DNA of 64,000 bases from Streptomyces canus (lineage in GTDB: Bacteria; Actinomycetota; Actinomycetes; Streptomycetales; Streptomycetaceae), in NCBI RefSeq assembly GCF_001514145.1, contig NZ_KQ948662.1, forward strand, positions 35,052 through 99,051, given 5' to 3'. The translations under genes and the position numbers were made by a program. Of this stretch, positions 51,990 to 61,116 are shown piece by piece. The notes below the pieces were generated by a model. That model had not been told where the DNA came from. It ran no database searches and worked only from the letters and a program-made list of their open reading frames with translations. Each line of letters starts with the position of its first letter. Position 1 is the stretch's first letter.

Positions 51990-54900
51990 ACCTCGCCCGA
52001 GTCGGACGGCTGAGAGCCCTGCTGTGCGCGGCGCTGGCTTCCGTACTGCTCGCGGTCCTCGCGGCCGCGGTGCCCGCACACGCCACGGTCCCGGCCGACG
52101 CCGCAGCCGCCAAGCCCACGCCCCACACCGTCAGTTACGACAAGTACTCCGTCAAGGTCGACGGCAAGAGGCTCTTCGTCTGGTCCGGGGAGTTCCACTA
52201 CTGGCGGCTCCCCAGCCCCGACCTGTGGCGCGACGTGCTCCAGAAGATCAAGGCGAGCGGCATGAACGCCGTCTCGATCTACTTCGACTGGGGCTACCAC
52301 TCCCCCGCGAAGGGCCGTTACGACTTCACCGGGATCCGTGACGTCGACAAGCTCCTCGACATGGCCGAGGAGGCCGGGCTCTATGTCATCGCCCGGCCGG
52401 GCCCGTACATCAACGCCGAGACGGACGGCGGAGGGTTCCCCGGCTGGCTGATGACGCAGAAGGGACAGGCCCGCTCCACCGACCCCGAATACCTCGACGC
52501 CGCCCGCGAGTGGCTGGGGGAGATCGACAAGATCCTCGCCCGCCACCAGGTCACGAACGGCACCGGCCCGGTGCTGCTCTACCAGGTCGAGAACGAGCTG
52601 TACGACCCGCAAGGCCGCGACTACATCGTCGGCCTCTCCCAGCAGGTAAGGGCCGACGGCATCACCGTGCCCCTGGTCGGAAACGAGCCGATGCCGCAGT
52701 ACGCGGGCGGCGAGGGCCTGGACTTCGTCGGGGAACTGGACCAGTACAACTCCTTCTGCAAGGGCGAGTGGTGGCTGCCCACCCTCAAACGGCAGCAGGA
52801 CGACGCTCCGCTGGCGATCTTCGAGGCGGGCACCGGCTGGTTCCAGACCTGGGGTGACACCGGCTACGAGAAGTGCCCGCAGAAGATGGGCCCGGCCTAC
52901 CAGAAGATCGTCAACAAGCACGAGGTCATGCAGGGCACGACGATCGAGAACCTGTACATGACCTACGGCGGCACCAACTGGGGCTGGCTCGCCGACCCGC
53001 GCCAGGTCTACACCTCGTACGACTACGGCGCACCGATCAGCGAGCCGCGCCAGACCGGCGCCGACTACGACGAGATGAAGCGGCAGGGCCTCTTCTACAC
53101 CACCACCGCCCCGCTCACGGCCACCGATCCGGCGGACGCACCCGCCTCCTCCAACGACGCCGTGCACATCGAGGCGCGTGCCAACCCGGACACCCACACC
53201 CAGTTCCTGTACCTCCGGCACGGCGACCCGATGGCCGACGCCGACGCCACCACCACCTTCGACTGGAAGACCCCGGACGGGACCTATCCGGTCACCGCCC
53301 GGCTCAACGGCAAGACCGGCAAGATCCTCGTCGCCGGCCACGACCTCGGCGGCGGCCGGCGGCTCGTCTACTCCACCAGCGAACTGCTGACCAGCGCGAA
53401 GACCGGTGGCCGTACCCAAGCCGTGCTCTACGGCGGTGAGGGCGACCCCGGGCAGACGATGCTCCGCTACTCCGTCAAGCCCAAGGTGACCGTGCTCGAC
53501 GGCAAGGCGGACGTCAGCTGGGACGACGCGCGCGGCGACCTGAAGCTGGACTACACCCACTCCGGACTCACCCGGGTCCTCGTCCAGAGCGCAGGCCGCC
53601 CCGATCTGCTGCTGCTCATCGGCACCGACGCCGATGCCGCCGGCTTCTGGCGGCAGGACACGGCAGCCGGTCCGGTCCTGGAACGCGGCACCGAACTGGT
53701 CCGCACGGCATCCGTCACCGGCCTGGGGACGACCCTCGCGCTCACCGGCGACGCGAAGAAGGCGGGCCCGCTGGAGGTCTTCGCCCCGTCCGGCGTACGG
53801 AACGTCACCTGGAACGGCGCACCCCTGAGCGTCAAACCGACCTCCTCCGGCAGCTTGTTGGGCACCGTGCCCGGCCCGAAGGACGTCAAGCTCCCCGAGC
53901 TGACCGGCTGGAAGACGTCCGCCGAAACACCTGAGGCCGCCCCCGGCTTCGACGACTCCTCCTGGAGCTACGCCGACAAGCTGACGACCGACAACCCGAC
54001 CAAGCCCGGGACTCTGCCGGTGCTCTACCAGGACGAGTACGGCTACCACTACGGCTACGTCTGGTACCGGGGCCGCTTCAAGGCCACCGGCACCGAGAAG
54101 TCCCTCTCCCTGACTGCCTACGCCACCAACCCGGACACCGGCTCGGCCGCGGTGGGCGCGTACTCGGTGTGGATCAACGGGAAGTTCGCCGGGACGAGTC
54201 GGACCGGCCGCAAGACCTTCCCCCTCGCCGACGGTCTGCTGCACAAGGGCAAGGAGAACGTGGTCTCCGTCCTGGTCGGCACGATGGGCCACAACGAGGA
54301 CTTCACCTGGAACAGCGACGACCACAAGCAGCCGCGCGGCCTGACCACGGCGTATCTCGCCGGGTCCGACGCGCAGATCACCTGGCGCATCCAGGGCCCC
54401 CGGGGCGGCGAGAAGCCCGTCGACACCGTGCGCGGGCACATGAACAACGGCGGCCTGTACGGGGAGCGTTCGGGATGGACCCTGCCCGGATTCCCGGACC
54501 GGTCCTGGACCGATGCCACACTGCCGGTCAGTGACACCACACCCGGTATCGCCTGGTACCGGACCACCTTCAATCCCCGGTTGCCCACGGGCCAGGACGT
54601 CTCCGTCGGCGTCACGATCACCGACAACCCCGACCGCGACTACCGCGCCCTCATCTACGTCAACGGCTGGCTGATGGGCCAGTACGTCAACGACACCGGC
54701 CCCCAGCACACCTTCCCCATCCCCAACGGCATCCTGCGTGGCGACGGCAAGAACACCATCGCCATCGCCTCGTGGAGCGAGGACGCGAAGAGCGGCGGCC
54801 TCGGAAAGGTCGGCCTGACCACGCTCGGCAATGTCACCTCCTCGCTGCGGGTCGCCGACGTGGCCGCCCCCGCCTACGACGCCGCCACCTACGCCGACCC

Positions 54901-55711
54901 GGTCACCCCGGCGCGGGTGACCGTCGACGCCCCCGACACCGTCGAGCCGGGTAACACCTACCAGGTCACGGCGACGGCCTCCGTACCGGGCAACGGCAAG
55001 ACGCTCAGCGGCCTCACCCTGAGCCCGAAGCTGCCCGACGGCTGGACCGCGACCCCGGCTGATCCGGTGAAACTCGGCACCCTCGAACCGGGTGGCTCGG
55101 CGAAAGCGCGGTGGACCGTCACCGTGCCCGCCGACCAGAAGACCGGCACCGTCGCCATCCTCCGCGCCACCGCCGGCTTCACCCGGGACGGCAAACCCGG
55201 CTCGGTGACCGGGGAACAGGTCGTGGCGGCGCAGCCACCGCCGCTCACGGCCGGCGAACACTACGTCAGCGATCTGCCGTTCGCCTCCAGCAGCAACGGC
55301 TGGGGTCCGGTCGAACGCGACCAGTCCGTCGGCGAGAACGCCGAGGGCGACGGCCTGCCGCTCACCCTCCACGACACCGTCTACGACAAGGGCCTCGGTA
55401 CCCACGCCGCCAGCAGCGTCCAGGTGTGGCTCGGCGGCACCTGCACCACCTTCCACGCCGCGCTCGGCCTCGACCAGGAGACCTACGGCCGGTCCGACGG
55501 CCCGGCCACCGTCACCTACACCGTCCTCGCCGACGGAACGCCCGTCTATGAGAGCGGCACCGTCGACCGGGACACCGCGACGAAGAACATCGACGTCGAC
55601 GTGGCAAGCGCGCGCCGACTCGAACTGGTCGTCTCGGACGCCGGGGACGGCAACGCCCTCGATCACGCCGACTGGGCCGACGCCAAGCTGACCTGCGGCG
55701 GTGGTGCCTGA
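51986..55711 (+). CDS. Secreted GH35 beta-galactosidase with NEW3 and NPCBM (CBM51) domains (copy 2)
   Basis: 1241 residues from a GTG (GTGA overlap, GGAGG six bases before). Signal peptide: LRALLCAALASVLLAVLAAAVPAHA. Same domain order as the preceding gene. Catalytic Glu204 in LYQVENELYD and Glu280 in LAIFEAGTGWF. NEW3 around 975-1085, C-terminal NPCBM (SDLPFASSSNGWGPVERDQS... to end). It is an old tandem duplicate: the architecture is the same but many positions near the active site differ (GGGFPGWLMT against GGGMPAWRST; FEAGTG against PEAQGG), so linkage specificity may differ. Confidence 0.93.
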   Translation: MNLARVGRLRALLCAALASVLLAVLAAAVPAHATVPADAAAAKPTPHTVSYDKYSVKVDGKRLFVWSGEFHYWRLPSPDLWRDVLQKIKASGMNAVSIYFDWGYHSPAKGRYDFTGIRDVDKLLDMAEEAGLYVIARPGPYINAETDGGGFPGWLMTQKGQARSTDPEYLDAAREWLGEIDKILARHQVTNGTGPVLLYQVENELYDPQGRDYIVGLSQQVRADGITVPLVGNEPMPQYAGGEGLDFVGELDQYNSFCKGEWWLPTLKRQQDDAPLAIFEAGTGWFQTWGDTGYEKCPQKMGPAYQKIVNKHEVMQGTTIENLYMTYGGTNWGWLADPRQVYTSYDYGAPISEPRQTGADYDEMKRQGLFYTTTAPLTATDPADAPASSNDAVHIEARANPDTHTQFLYLRHGDPMADADATTTFDWKTPDGTYPVTARLNGKTGKILVAGHDLGGGRRLVYSTSELLTSAKTGGRTQAVLYGGEGDPGQTMLRYSVKPKVTVLDGKADVSWDDARGDLKLDYTHSGLTRVLVQSAGRPDLLLLIGTDADAAGFWRQDTAAGPVLERGTELVRTASVTGLGTTLALTGDAKKAGPLEVFAPSGVRNVTWNGAPLSVKPTSSGSLLGTVPGPKDVKLPELTGWKTSAETPEAAPGFDDSSWSYADKLTTDNPTKPGTLPVLYQDEYGYHYGYVWYRGRFKATGTEKSLSLTAYATNPDTGSAAVGAYSVWINGKFAGTSRTGRKTFPLADGLLHKGKENVVSVLVGTMGHNEDFTWNSDDHKQPRGLTTAYLAGSDAQITWRIQGPRGGEKPVDTVRGHMNNGGLYGERSGWTLPGFPDRSWTDATLPVSDTTPGIAWYRTTFNPRLPTGQDVSVGVTITDNPDRDYRALIYVNGWLMGQYVNDTGPQHTFPIPNGILRGDGKNTIAIASWSEDAKSGGLGKVGLTTLGNVTSSLRVADVAAPAYDAATYADPVTPARVTVDAPDTVEPGNTYQVTATASVPGNGKTLSGLTLSPKLPDGWTATPADPVKLGTLEPGGSAKARWTVTVPADQKTGTVAILRATAGFTRDGKPGSVTGEQVVAAQPPPLTAGEHYVSDLPFASSSNGWGPVERDQSVGENAEGDGLPLTLHDTVYDKGLGTHAASSVQVWLGGTCTTFHAALGLDQETYGRSDGPATVTYTVLADGTPVYESGTVDRDTATKNIDVDVASARRLELVVSDAGDGNALDHADWADAKLTCGGGA

Positions 55712-57717
55712 TGCTGCCTACGGCGAGACGAACCGTACGCTGCGGCGCGGCGGCGCTGACCCTGGCCGCCCCGCTGCTCGGCACGGCGCCGGCGGCCGCC
55801 GACTCCGGGCCGATCACCGTCACGACACCCGCCTACGAACTGCGCGTCGCCACGGACCGGTTGACCGTCACCACCGTACGGGCGGGCCGGACCGTGCTGG
55901 CCACCGCGCCCGCGGCGTTCCGCTTCCGGATCGGCGCCGACTGGCACATCGTCCGGGAGGTCACCGGCAGCACCCGTACCGGCAACTCCCTGCGTGTCAC
56001 CGCCGCCACGGACCTGCCGGGGGTCAGCGTCGATCTGAGGATCACCCTGCGCTCCGACCGGTACGACATGAACTGGTCCCTGTCGGGTGCCCAAGCCGAC
56101 GCGCTCAGCACGGCGTACGACCTCAGCAGCGCCGGACACTGGTACGGCCACGGCGAGAACAGCGACCAGACCGTGCAGCCGTGGCCGCTGGACTCCGGGC
56201 AGTTGGCGGACACCGGCTTCAGCCCGGCCTCGTACCAGGTGGTCTCCCCCTTCTGGTACACCTCCAGCGCCACCGGGCTGCGGGCGGACACGAACGACCC
56301 GATGGACGTGCGGATCAACTCCGGCGGCAACGGTCTCGGCGAGTTCACCGTCACCGGCGAACGGCCCTCCGCCTCCACGGTGTTCGTCGAGGACACCCCC
56401 GCCGAGGTATACCGGGACCACATCGCGCTGGTCGGCAAGCCCGCACGCTCCGACACCCCCTACGAGCAGTACGCCACCCCGCTCTGGAACTCCTGGGCCC
56501 AGCTCTACGGCGAACAGACCCAGGAGAACGTCCTCGCCTGGGCCCGCGCGCTGGCCGGGGCCGGGCTGAGCGGGCACGCGGTGCAGATCGAGGAGAGCGT
56601 GATCGCCTCCGACTTCGGCGAACGCTTCCCCGATCTGCCCGCCCTGTCCAGGCAACTCGGCCGTCTCGGCTTCGACCTCGGTATGTGGACCGGCCTGTAC
56701 ATGCCCGAGACCGCCGCCAACTTCTCCGAAGCCGTCGCCAACGGCTATCTGCTGAAGGACCCGTCCGACCCGTCCAAGCCGTGCCTGTTCACTTGGTGGA
56801 ACGGTCGCCGGACCGGGCTGATCGACCTGGCGAACCCGGCCGCCCGGCAGTGGTACACCGACGGTCTCAAGGCCCAGACAAGCGAGTCGGGGGTGGCCGG
56901 CTTCAAGTTCGACACCGCCTTCTTCGACGACCGGTGCGCCCCCTACCAAGGGGCCACCCGGGCCGACTACGTGAAGTACGGCACTGAGCTGGCCGACGAG
57001 TTCGACCAGCAGGGAGCCGGGCTGCGAGTCGCCTGGAACGCCGCGCAGGCCAAGGGCTTCGCCACTCGCACGGCGGACAAGCCGACCACCTTCGCGGGGT
57101 TGCGCGCCGCGGTCTCGGCCAACCTGGCGGTCTCGACGATCGGTTACCCGTTCGTCGAGACCGACATGATCGGCGGCTCGCTCAGCTACCCGCCGCCGAC
57201 CAAGCAGGTCCTGGCCCGCTGGGCGCAGGCGGCGTCCCTGATGCCGCTGATGTACGCCTCGACCTCGCCCACCGGAGTACGGGACGCGACGACCGGCGAG
57301 TGGGTCGGCTACGACCGCGAGACGGTCGACCTCTACCGGCAGGCGATCAAGACGCACGAGAAGCTCGCCCCCTACATCTGGGACCAGGTGCAGAGCACCC
57401 TGAAGACCGGCGATCCGATCATGCGGCCGCTGTTCTTCGACTCCCCGAAGGACGAGGCGAGTTACACGGTCGCCGACGAGTGGATGCTCGGCCCGGCCGT
57501 GCTCGCCGCACCGAATCTCGACGAAGGCACCACCCGGGACATCTTCCTGCCGACCGGAACGTGGCGTGACGTCACCACCGGCAAGGTCGTCCACGGCCCC
57601 GTGACGCTCAAGGGCTACGTGGCGCCACTCGGCGTGACCCCGGCATTCGTGAATCTCAAGGCCAAGGGCGCCACCAAGGCGTACCAGGCGCTCGCGCGCA
57701 CCGGCGCGGAACAGTAA
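55711..57717 (+). CDS. Secreted GH31-family protein with altered active site (copy 2)
   Basis: 668 residues, start overlapping the GH35 stop (TGATG). Signal peptide ends near GTAPAAADS. It aligns along its length with the first GH31 (WNSWAQLY, WWNGRRTGLIDLANPAA, YPFVETDMIGG) and keeps the nucleophile Asp401 in GFKFDTAFFDDRCAP. However, the substrate motif QLDDKWE is QIEESVI here (Glu294-Glu295), and the aspartate expected as acid/base (GWDSLR) is Ala462 (TFAGLR). It ends without NEW3 or accessory domains. It may be a pseudoenzyme that binds glycan, or use another acid. Contains a 176-bp patch almost identical to copy 1. Confidence 0.87.
   Translation: MLPTARRTVRCGAAALTLAAPLLGTAPAAADSGPITVTTPAYELRVATDRLTVTTVRAGRTVLATAPAAFRFRIGADWHIVREVTGSTRTGNSLRVTAATDLPGVSVDLRITLRSDRYDMNWSLSGAQADALSTAYDLSSAGHWYGHGENSDQTVQPWPLDSGQLADTGFSPASYQVVSPFWYTSSATGLRADTNDPMDVRINSGGNGLGEFTVTGERPSASTVFVEDTPAEVYRDHIALVGKPARSDTPYEQYATPLWNSWAQLYGEQTQENVLAWARALAGAGLSGHAVQIEESVIASDFGERFPDLPALSRQLGRLGFDLGMWTGLYMPETAANFSEAVANGYLLKDPSDPSKPCLFTWWNGRRTGLIDLANPAARQWYTDGLKAQTSESGVAGFKFDTAFFDDRCAPYQGATRADYVKYGTELADEFDQQGAGLRVAWNAAQAKGFATRTADKPTTFAGLRAAVSANLAVSTIGYPFVETDMIGGSLSYPPPTKQVLARWAQAASLMPLMYASTSPTGVRDATTGEWVGYDRETVDLYRQAIKTHEKLAPYIWDQVQSTLKTGDPIMRPLFFDSPKDEASYTVADEWMLGPAVLAAPNLDEGTTRDIFLPTGTWRDVTTGKVVHGPVTLKGYVAPLGVTPAFVNLKAKGATKAYQALARTGAEQ
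57328..57503 (+). repeat. 176-bp block nearly identical to 45021-45196
   Basis: Partner of the block in the first GH31 gene: three mismatches in 176 bases. It encodes the conserved QVQSTLKTGDPIMRPLFF region after the active-site loops. Confidence 0.9.
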
Positions 57718-57727
57718 GGGGCGTCAG

Positions 57728-58948
57728 ATGCATGGGATACGTGGCAGGCTCGCGGCTTTGCTGCTGGCGGTCTCGGCCGTCATGGCGGGGACGGCGGCGC
57801 CTGCCGAGGCCGGTCAGCAAGGCGATCGGCTCGCCTGGACGGGGACCTGGGCGACGGCGGCCAGTGAGCACTACGAGGTCTCGGGGATGTCCGAGGTGAC
57901 GGTACGGATGCCGGTGCACACCAGCGTCGGCGGCTCGTCCGTACGCATCCGGCTGACCAACGCCTACGCCACCGACCCGGTGACGATCGGGCACGCGACC
58001 GTGGGTCTGCGCAACGGCGGTTCCGCCGTGGCCCGCCCGTACGACCTGCGGTTCGGCGGGAAGCGGGCGGTCACGATCCCGGCGGGCGGCCAGGCTGTCA
58101 GCGATCCGGTCGGACTCGCCGTGCCGGCCCTTGCCGACCTGGTCGTCAGTCTCCATCTGCCCGGTCAGGTCACGCACATCACCGATCACTGGTGGGCGCA
58201 GCAGACCGTGTACTGGACGGACTACGGGGCGGGCGACCACGCCGCCGACACCTCCGGCGACGCCTACACCTGGACCACCACGAGTTGGCCGTTCCTCAGC
58301 GGCGTCGACGTGACCGCGCCGAGGACCGGGTCGGTGGTGGCGCTCGGCGACTCGATCACCGACGGGTCCTACTCGACGGCCGACACGAACCAGCGCTGGC
58401 CCGATCTGCTGTCGGCCCGCCTCAACGCCTGCCTGCCCGGCGCGGGGGTGCTCAACGCGGGCATCACCAGCAACCGGATCACCGCCGGGACCGAGACCAA
58501 CCCCTCGGCGCTCGACCGGCTCGACCGGGATGTGCTCTCCCAGCCGGGGGCGCGGACCCTGATCCTCTTCGAGGGCATCAACGACCTCGGCGGGGCGAGT
58601 GCCGAGCAGATCATCGCCGGGATGAAGACGATCGCTCACCGGGCGCACCAGCGCGGGATGCGGGTCGTCGGCGCCACGATCACCCCGTACAAGGACTTCA
58701 CCTGGGGCGGTTGGAGCGAGGAGACGGAGGCGCGGCGGCAGCAGGTCAACGCGTTCGTCCGGGCCTCCGGCAAGGTCTTCGACGACTATGCCGACTTCGA
58801 CCGGGCGGTCCGGGATCCGGCTGATCCGAGGCGACTGGGCGCGGCGTACGACTCCGGTGACCATCTGCATCCCAATGATGCCGGGATGAAGGCATTCGCC
58901 GACTCCATCGACCTGACCACGCTCGGCCTCGGCCGCGGCTGTTCCTGA
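57728..58948 (+). CDS. Secreted SGNH/GDSL hydrolase (copy 1)
   Basis: 406 residues. Signal peptide ends near APAEAGQQ. An N-terminal beta-rich domain (~30-200: WTGTWATAASEHYE...SVGGSSVRIRLTNAYATDPVTIGHATVG) precedes the SGNH esterase domain: VVALGDSITDGSYS (nucleophile Ser209), LNAGITSNRI (Gly), LFEGINDLGG (Asn) and SGDHLHPNDAG (Asp/His). It is likely an O-acetyl esterase acting on glycan, matching the glycosidases around it; sialate or galactosyl O-acetyl groups are possible. Ten bases after the GH31 stop. Confidence 0.87.
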   Translation: MHGIRGRLAALLLAVSAVMAGTAAPAEAGQQGDRLAWTGTWATAASEHYEVSGMSEVTVRMPVHTSVGGSSVRIRLTNAYATDPVTIGHATVGLRNGGSAVARPYDLRFGGKRAVTIPAGGQAVSDPVGLAVPALADLVVSLHLPGQVTHITDHWWAQQTVYWTDYGAGDHAADTSGDAYTWTTTSWPFLSGVDVTAPRTGSVVALGDSITDGSYSTADTNQRWPDLLSARLNACLPGAGVLNAGITSNRITAGTETNPSALDRLDRDVLSQPGARTLILFEGINDLGGASAEQIIAGMKTIAHRAHQRGMRVVGATITPYKDFTWGGWSEETEARRQQVNAFVRASGKVFDDYADFDRAVRDPADPRRLGAAYDSGDHLHPNDAGMKAFADSIDLTTLGLGRGCS

Positions 58949-58957
58949 GGAGGAACC

Positions 58958-61105
58958 GTGTCTGGACGGCTTGAACACTTGCGGGGACACCGAAGATTCG
59001 CGGTCCTGGCCACGGCGTTGGCGGCCACCGTGGCAGCCCTGCTTCCGGCGGTACCGGCCGCGGCCGAGACCACACCGCAGGGGTGGACGGGGACTTGGGC
59101 GACCGCCCAGCACGCCGCCTACGACCCGGGCACCTCGGAGGTGACGGTTCGGATACCGGTGCGGGTGAGCGCCGGCGGGTCGAGCGTGCGCATCCGCCTG
59201 ACCAACGACTTCACCACCGAGCCGGTGACCATCGGTCACGCGACCGTCGGGCTTCGGGAGGGCGGTTCCGCCGTCACGAAGCCGCAGAAGCTGCGGTTCG
59301 GCGGGAAGAGCGGGGTGACGATCGCGGCCGGCGAGCAGGCGGCCAGCGATCAGGTCCGGCTCACCGTGCCGGCCCGCAGCGACCTGGTCGTCAGCCTGTA
59401 CTTCCCCGGCCGGCTCACCCACATCAGCCAGCACTGGATGGGCCTCCAGACCGTCTACTGGACGCCCGACGGAGGCGGCGATCACGCAGCGGACGCCGGC
59501 GGGGACGCCTTCACCAAGACGGACTCCACCTTCCCGTTCCTGACCGGTGTCGACGTACAGCGCGGCAACGCGGCGGGCGCCGTGGTGGCGCTCGGCGACT
59601 CCATCACCGACGGCGCGGCCTCCACCTCGGACGCCAACCGGCGTTGGCCCGACTACCTGGCGGGGCGGCTGTCGGCCTGCTCTGCCACGGCCGGGGTGCT
59701 GAACGAGGGCATCAGCGGCAACCGGATCACGGCCGGCGTCGACGGCAACCCGTCGGCGCTGGACCGGCTGGAGCGCGATGTGCTGTCGCAGCCGGGAGCG
59801 CGGACGGTGGTCCTGTTCGAGGGCGTCAACGACCTCAGCTGGGGCGGCGCCACCGGTGATCAGGTGATCGACGGCATGAAGGAGATCGTGCGCCGCGCCC
59901 ACGAACGCGGGCTGCGAGTGATCGGCGCGACGGTCGTGCCGTATCGCGGCTGGGGCGACTGGTGGACCGAGGCCAAGGAGGCCGACCGGCAGAAGGTCAA
60001 CACGTTCGTGCGGGACGGCGGCGTCTTCGACGGCTACGCCGACTTCGACAAGGCGGTGCGGGACCCTGACGACCCCACCCGCTACGGCGCCGCGTTCGAC
60101 TCCGGTGACCATCTGCACCCCAACGACACCGGGATGAAGGCCTTCGCCGACGCGGTCGACCTCGCCGGTCTGCGGGTGGCCCGGGACTGCCCCTCGGCCC
60201 GTGTCCGGCTCACGCCGTACCGGCCGACCCTGGAAGCGGGCGGCGAGGGCACGGAGATCACCTCGACCGTCACCAACACCGGTCCCAGGGCGGTCACTCA
60301 GGTCAGCACTCGCCTCGACCTCCCCGACGGCTGGTCCGCCGAACCGGCCGGTAGTACGCGCACCGGCTCTCTCGCCCCGGGCGACAGCGCCACCGTCACC
60401 TGGACGGTGGCCCCCGCGGCCGACGCGGTCTGGGGCACCCACCAGATCGGCGTACGCACCTCCTTCGTCCAGGACGGCCGTACCCGGCGCGACTCCGACA
60501 GCGTGGACGCGACGGTGACCCCCGCTCCGTCCGAGGTCCGGGCGCCGTACCTGACAACCGCCACCACCACCGAGAAGGCCCAATACGCCCAGAACGGCGA
60601 CCAGTTCGCCATCTGGGCGGGCGGCCAGGACCTGTCCGGCTGGAAGGACGAGAAGGCGGCGGTCTACCTCGCGGAGGCGGCGCCCCCGTCCGGCACGGTG
60701 ACCGCCCGGGTCGTCGGCCAGACCGGCAGCGGCCCGTCCGCCAAAGCGGGGATCGCGGTGGCCAACGACCTCACCGCGCCGGAGGCGGGCGGCTACGCGG
60801 TGCTCACCATGTCCGCACAGTTCGGCCTGGAGTTCCTGACCGACAGCGACGGTGACGGGCAGCTCGACACCTGGGCCGGGGGCGGCAGTTCGTACCACCC
60901 CGCCTGGCTGAAGCTCGTCCGCGACGGCACCGCCTACACCGCGTACGCCAGTTCCGACGGCACCGCCTGGCAGCAGGTCGGCACCGCCACCGTGCCGTCC
61001 GCGAACGGCACCGGTGACGCCGGGCTGGTCGCGAGCGCGGTCAACCTCAACTACCCCGGCCAGATCACGACCGCACTTTTCGACTCCTTCTCCATTCACG
61101 AGTGA
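58958..61105 (+). CDS. Secreted SGNH/GDSL hydrolase with NEW3 and accessory domain (copy 2)
   Basis: 715 residues from a GTG with GAGGAGGAA before it. Signal peptide ends near VPAAAET. Its first ~405 residues parallel the preceding gene (VALGDSITDGAAS, LNEGISGNRI, LFEGVNDLSWGG, SGDHLHPNDTG). It then adds a NEW3 domain (~420-525) and the ~185-residue accessory domain (QFAIWAGGQDLSGWKDEKA...) also present in the first GH31. So a tandem duplicate gained, or the other copy lost, the C-terminal modules. Probably an O-acetyl esterase kept at the glycan by its accessory domains. Confidence 0.88.
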   Translation: MSGRLEHLRGHRRFAVLATALAATVAALLPAVPAAAETTPQGWTGTWATAQHAAYDPGTSEVTVRIPVRVSAGGSSVRIRLTNDFTTEPVTIGHATVGLREGGSAVTKPQKLRFGGKSGVTIAAGEQAASDQVRLTVPARSDLVVSLYFPGRLTHISQHWMGLQTVYWTPDGGGDHAADAGGDAFTKTDSTFPFLTGVDVQRGNAAGAVVALGDSITDGAASTSDANRRWPDYLAGRLSACSATAGVLNEGISGNRITAGVDGNPSALDRLERDVLSQPGARTVVLFEGVNDLSWGGATGDQVIDGMKEIVRRAHERGLRVIGATVVPYRGWGDWWTEAKEADRQKVNTFVRDGGVFDGYADFDKAVRDPDDPTRYGAAFDSGDHLHPNDTGMKAFADAVDLAGLRVARDCPSARVRLTPYRPTLEAGGEGTEITSTVTNTGPRAVTQVSTRLDLPDGWSAEPAGSTRTGSLAPGDSATVTWTVAPAADAVWGTHQIGVRTSFVQDGRTRRDSDSVDATVTPAPSEVRAPYLTTATTTEKAQYAQNGDQFAIWAGGQDLSGWKDEKAAVYLAEAAPPSGTVTARVVGQTGSGPSAKAGIAVANDLTAPEAGGYAVLTMSAQFGLEFLTDSDGDGQLDTWAGGGSSYHPAWLKLVRDGTAYTAYASSDGTAWQQVGTATVPSANGTGDAGLVASAVNLNYPGQITTALFDSFSIHE
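60602..60656 (+). repeat. 55-bp exact match to 45810-45864
   Basis: Second copy of the identical run in the shared accessory domain. Confidence 0.9.
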
Positions 61106-61116
61106 GAGGAAGGTTG

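Noticed and set aside
51716..55666. 1316-codon open frame on the minus strand
   Set aside because: It lies exactly opposite the second GH35 gene. High GC removes stops in the antisense frame; the peptide is rich in Gly, Arg and Val and has no family resemblance.
57656..61099. 1147-codon open frame on the minus strand
   Set aside because: Antisense shadow of the two SGNH genes with low-complexity composition.
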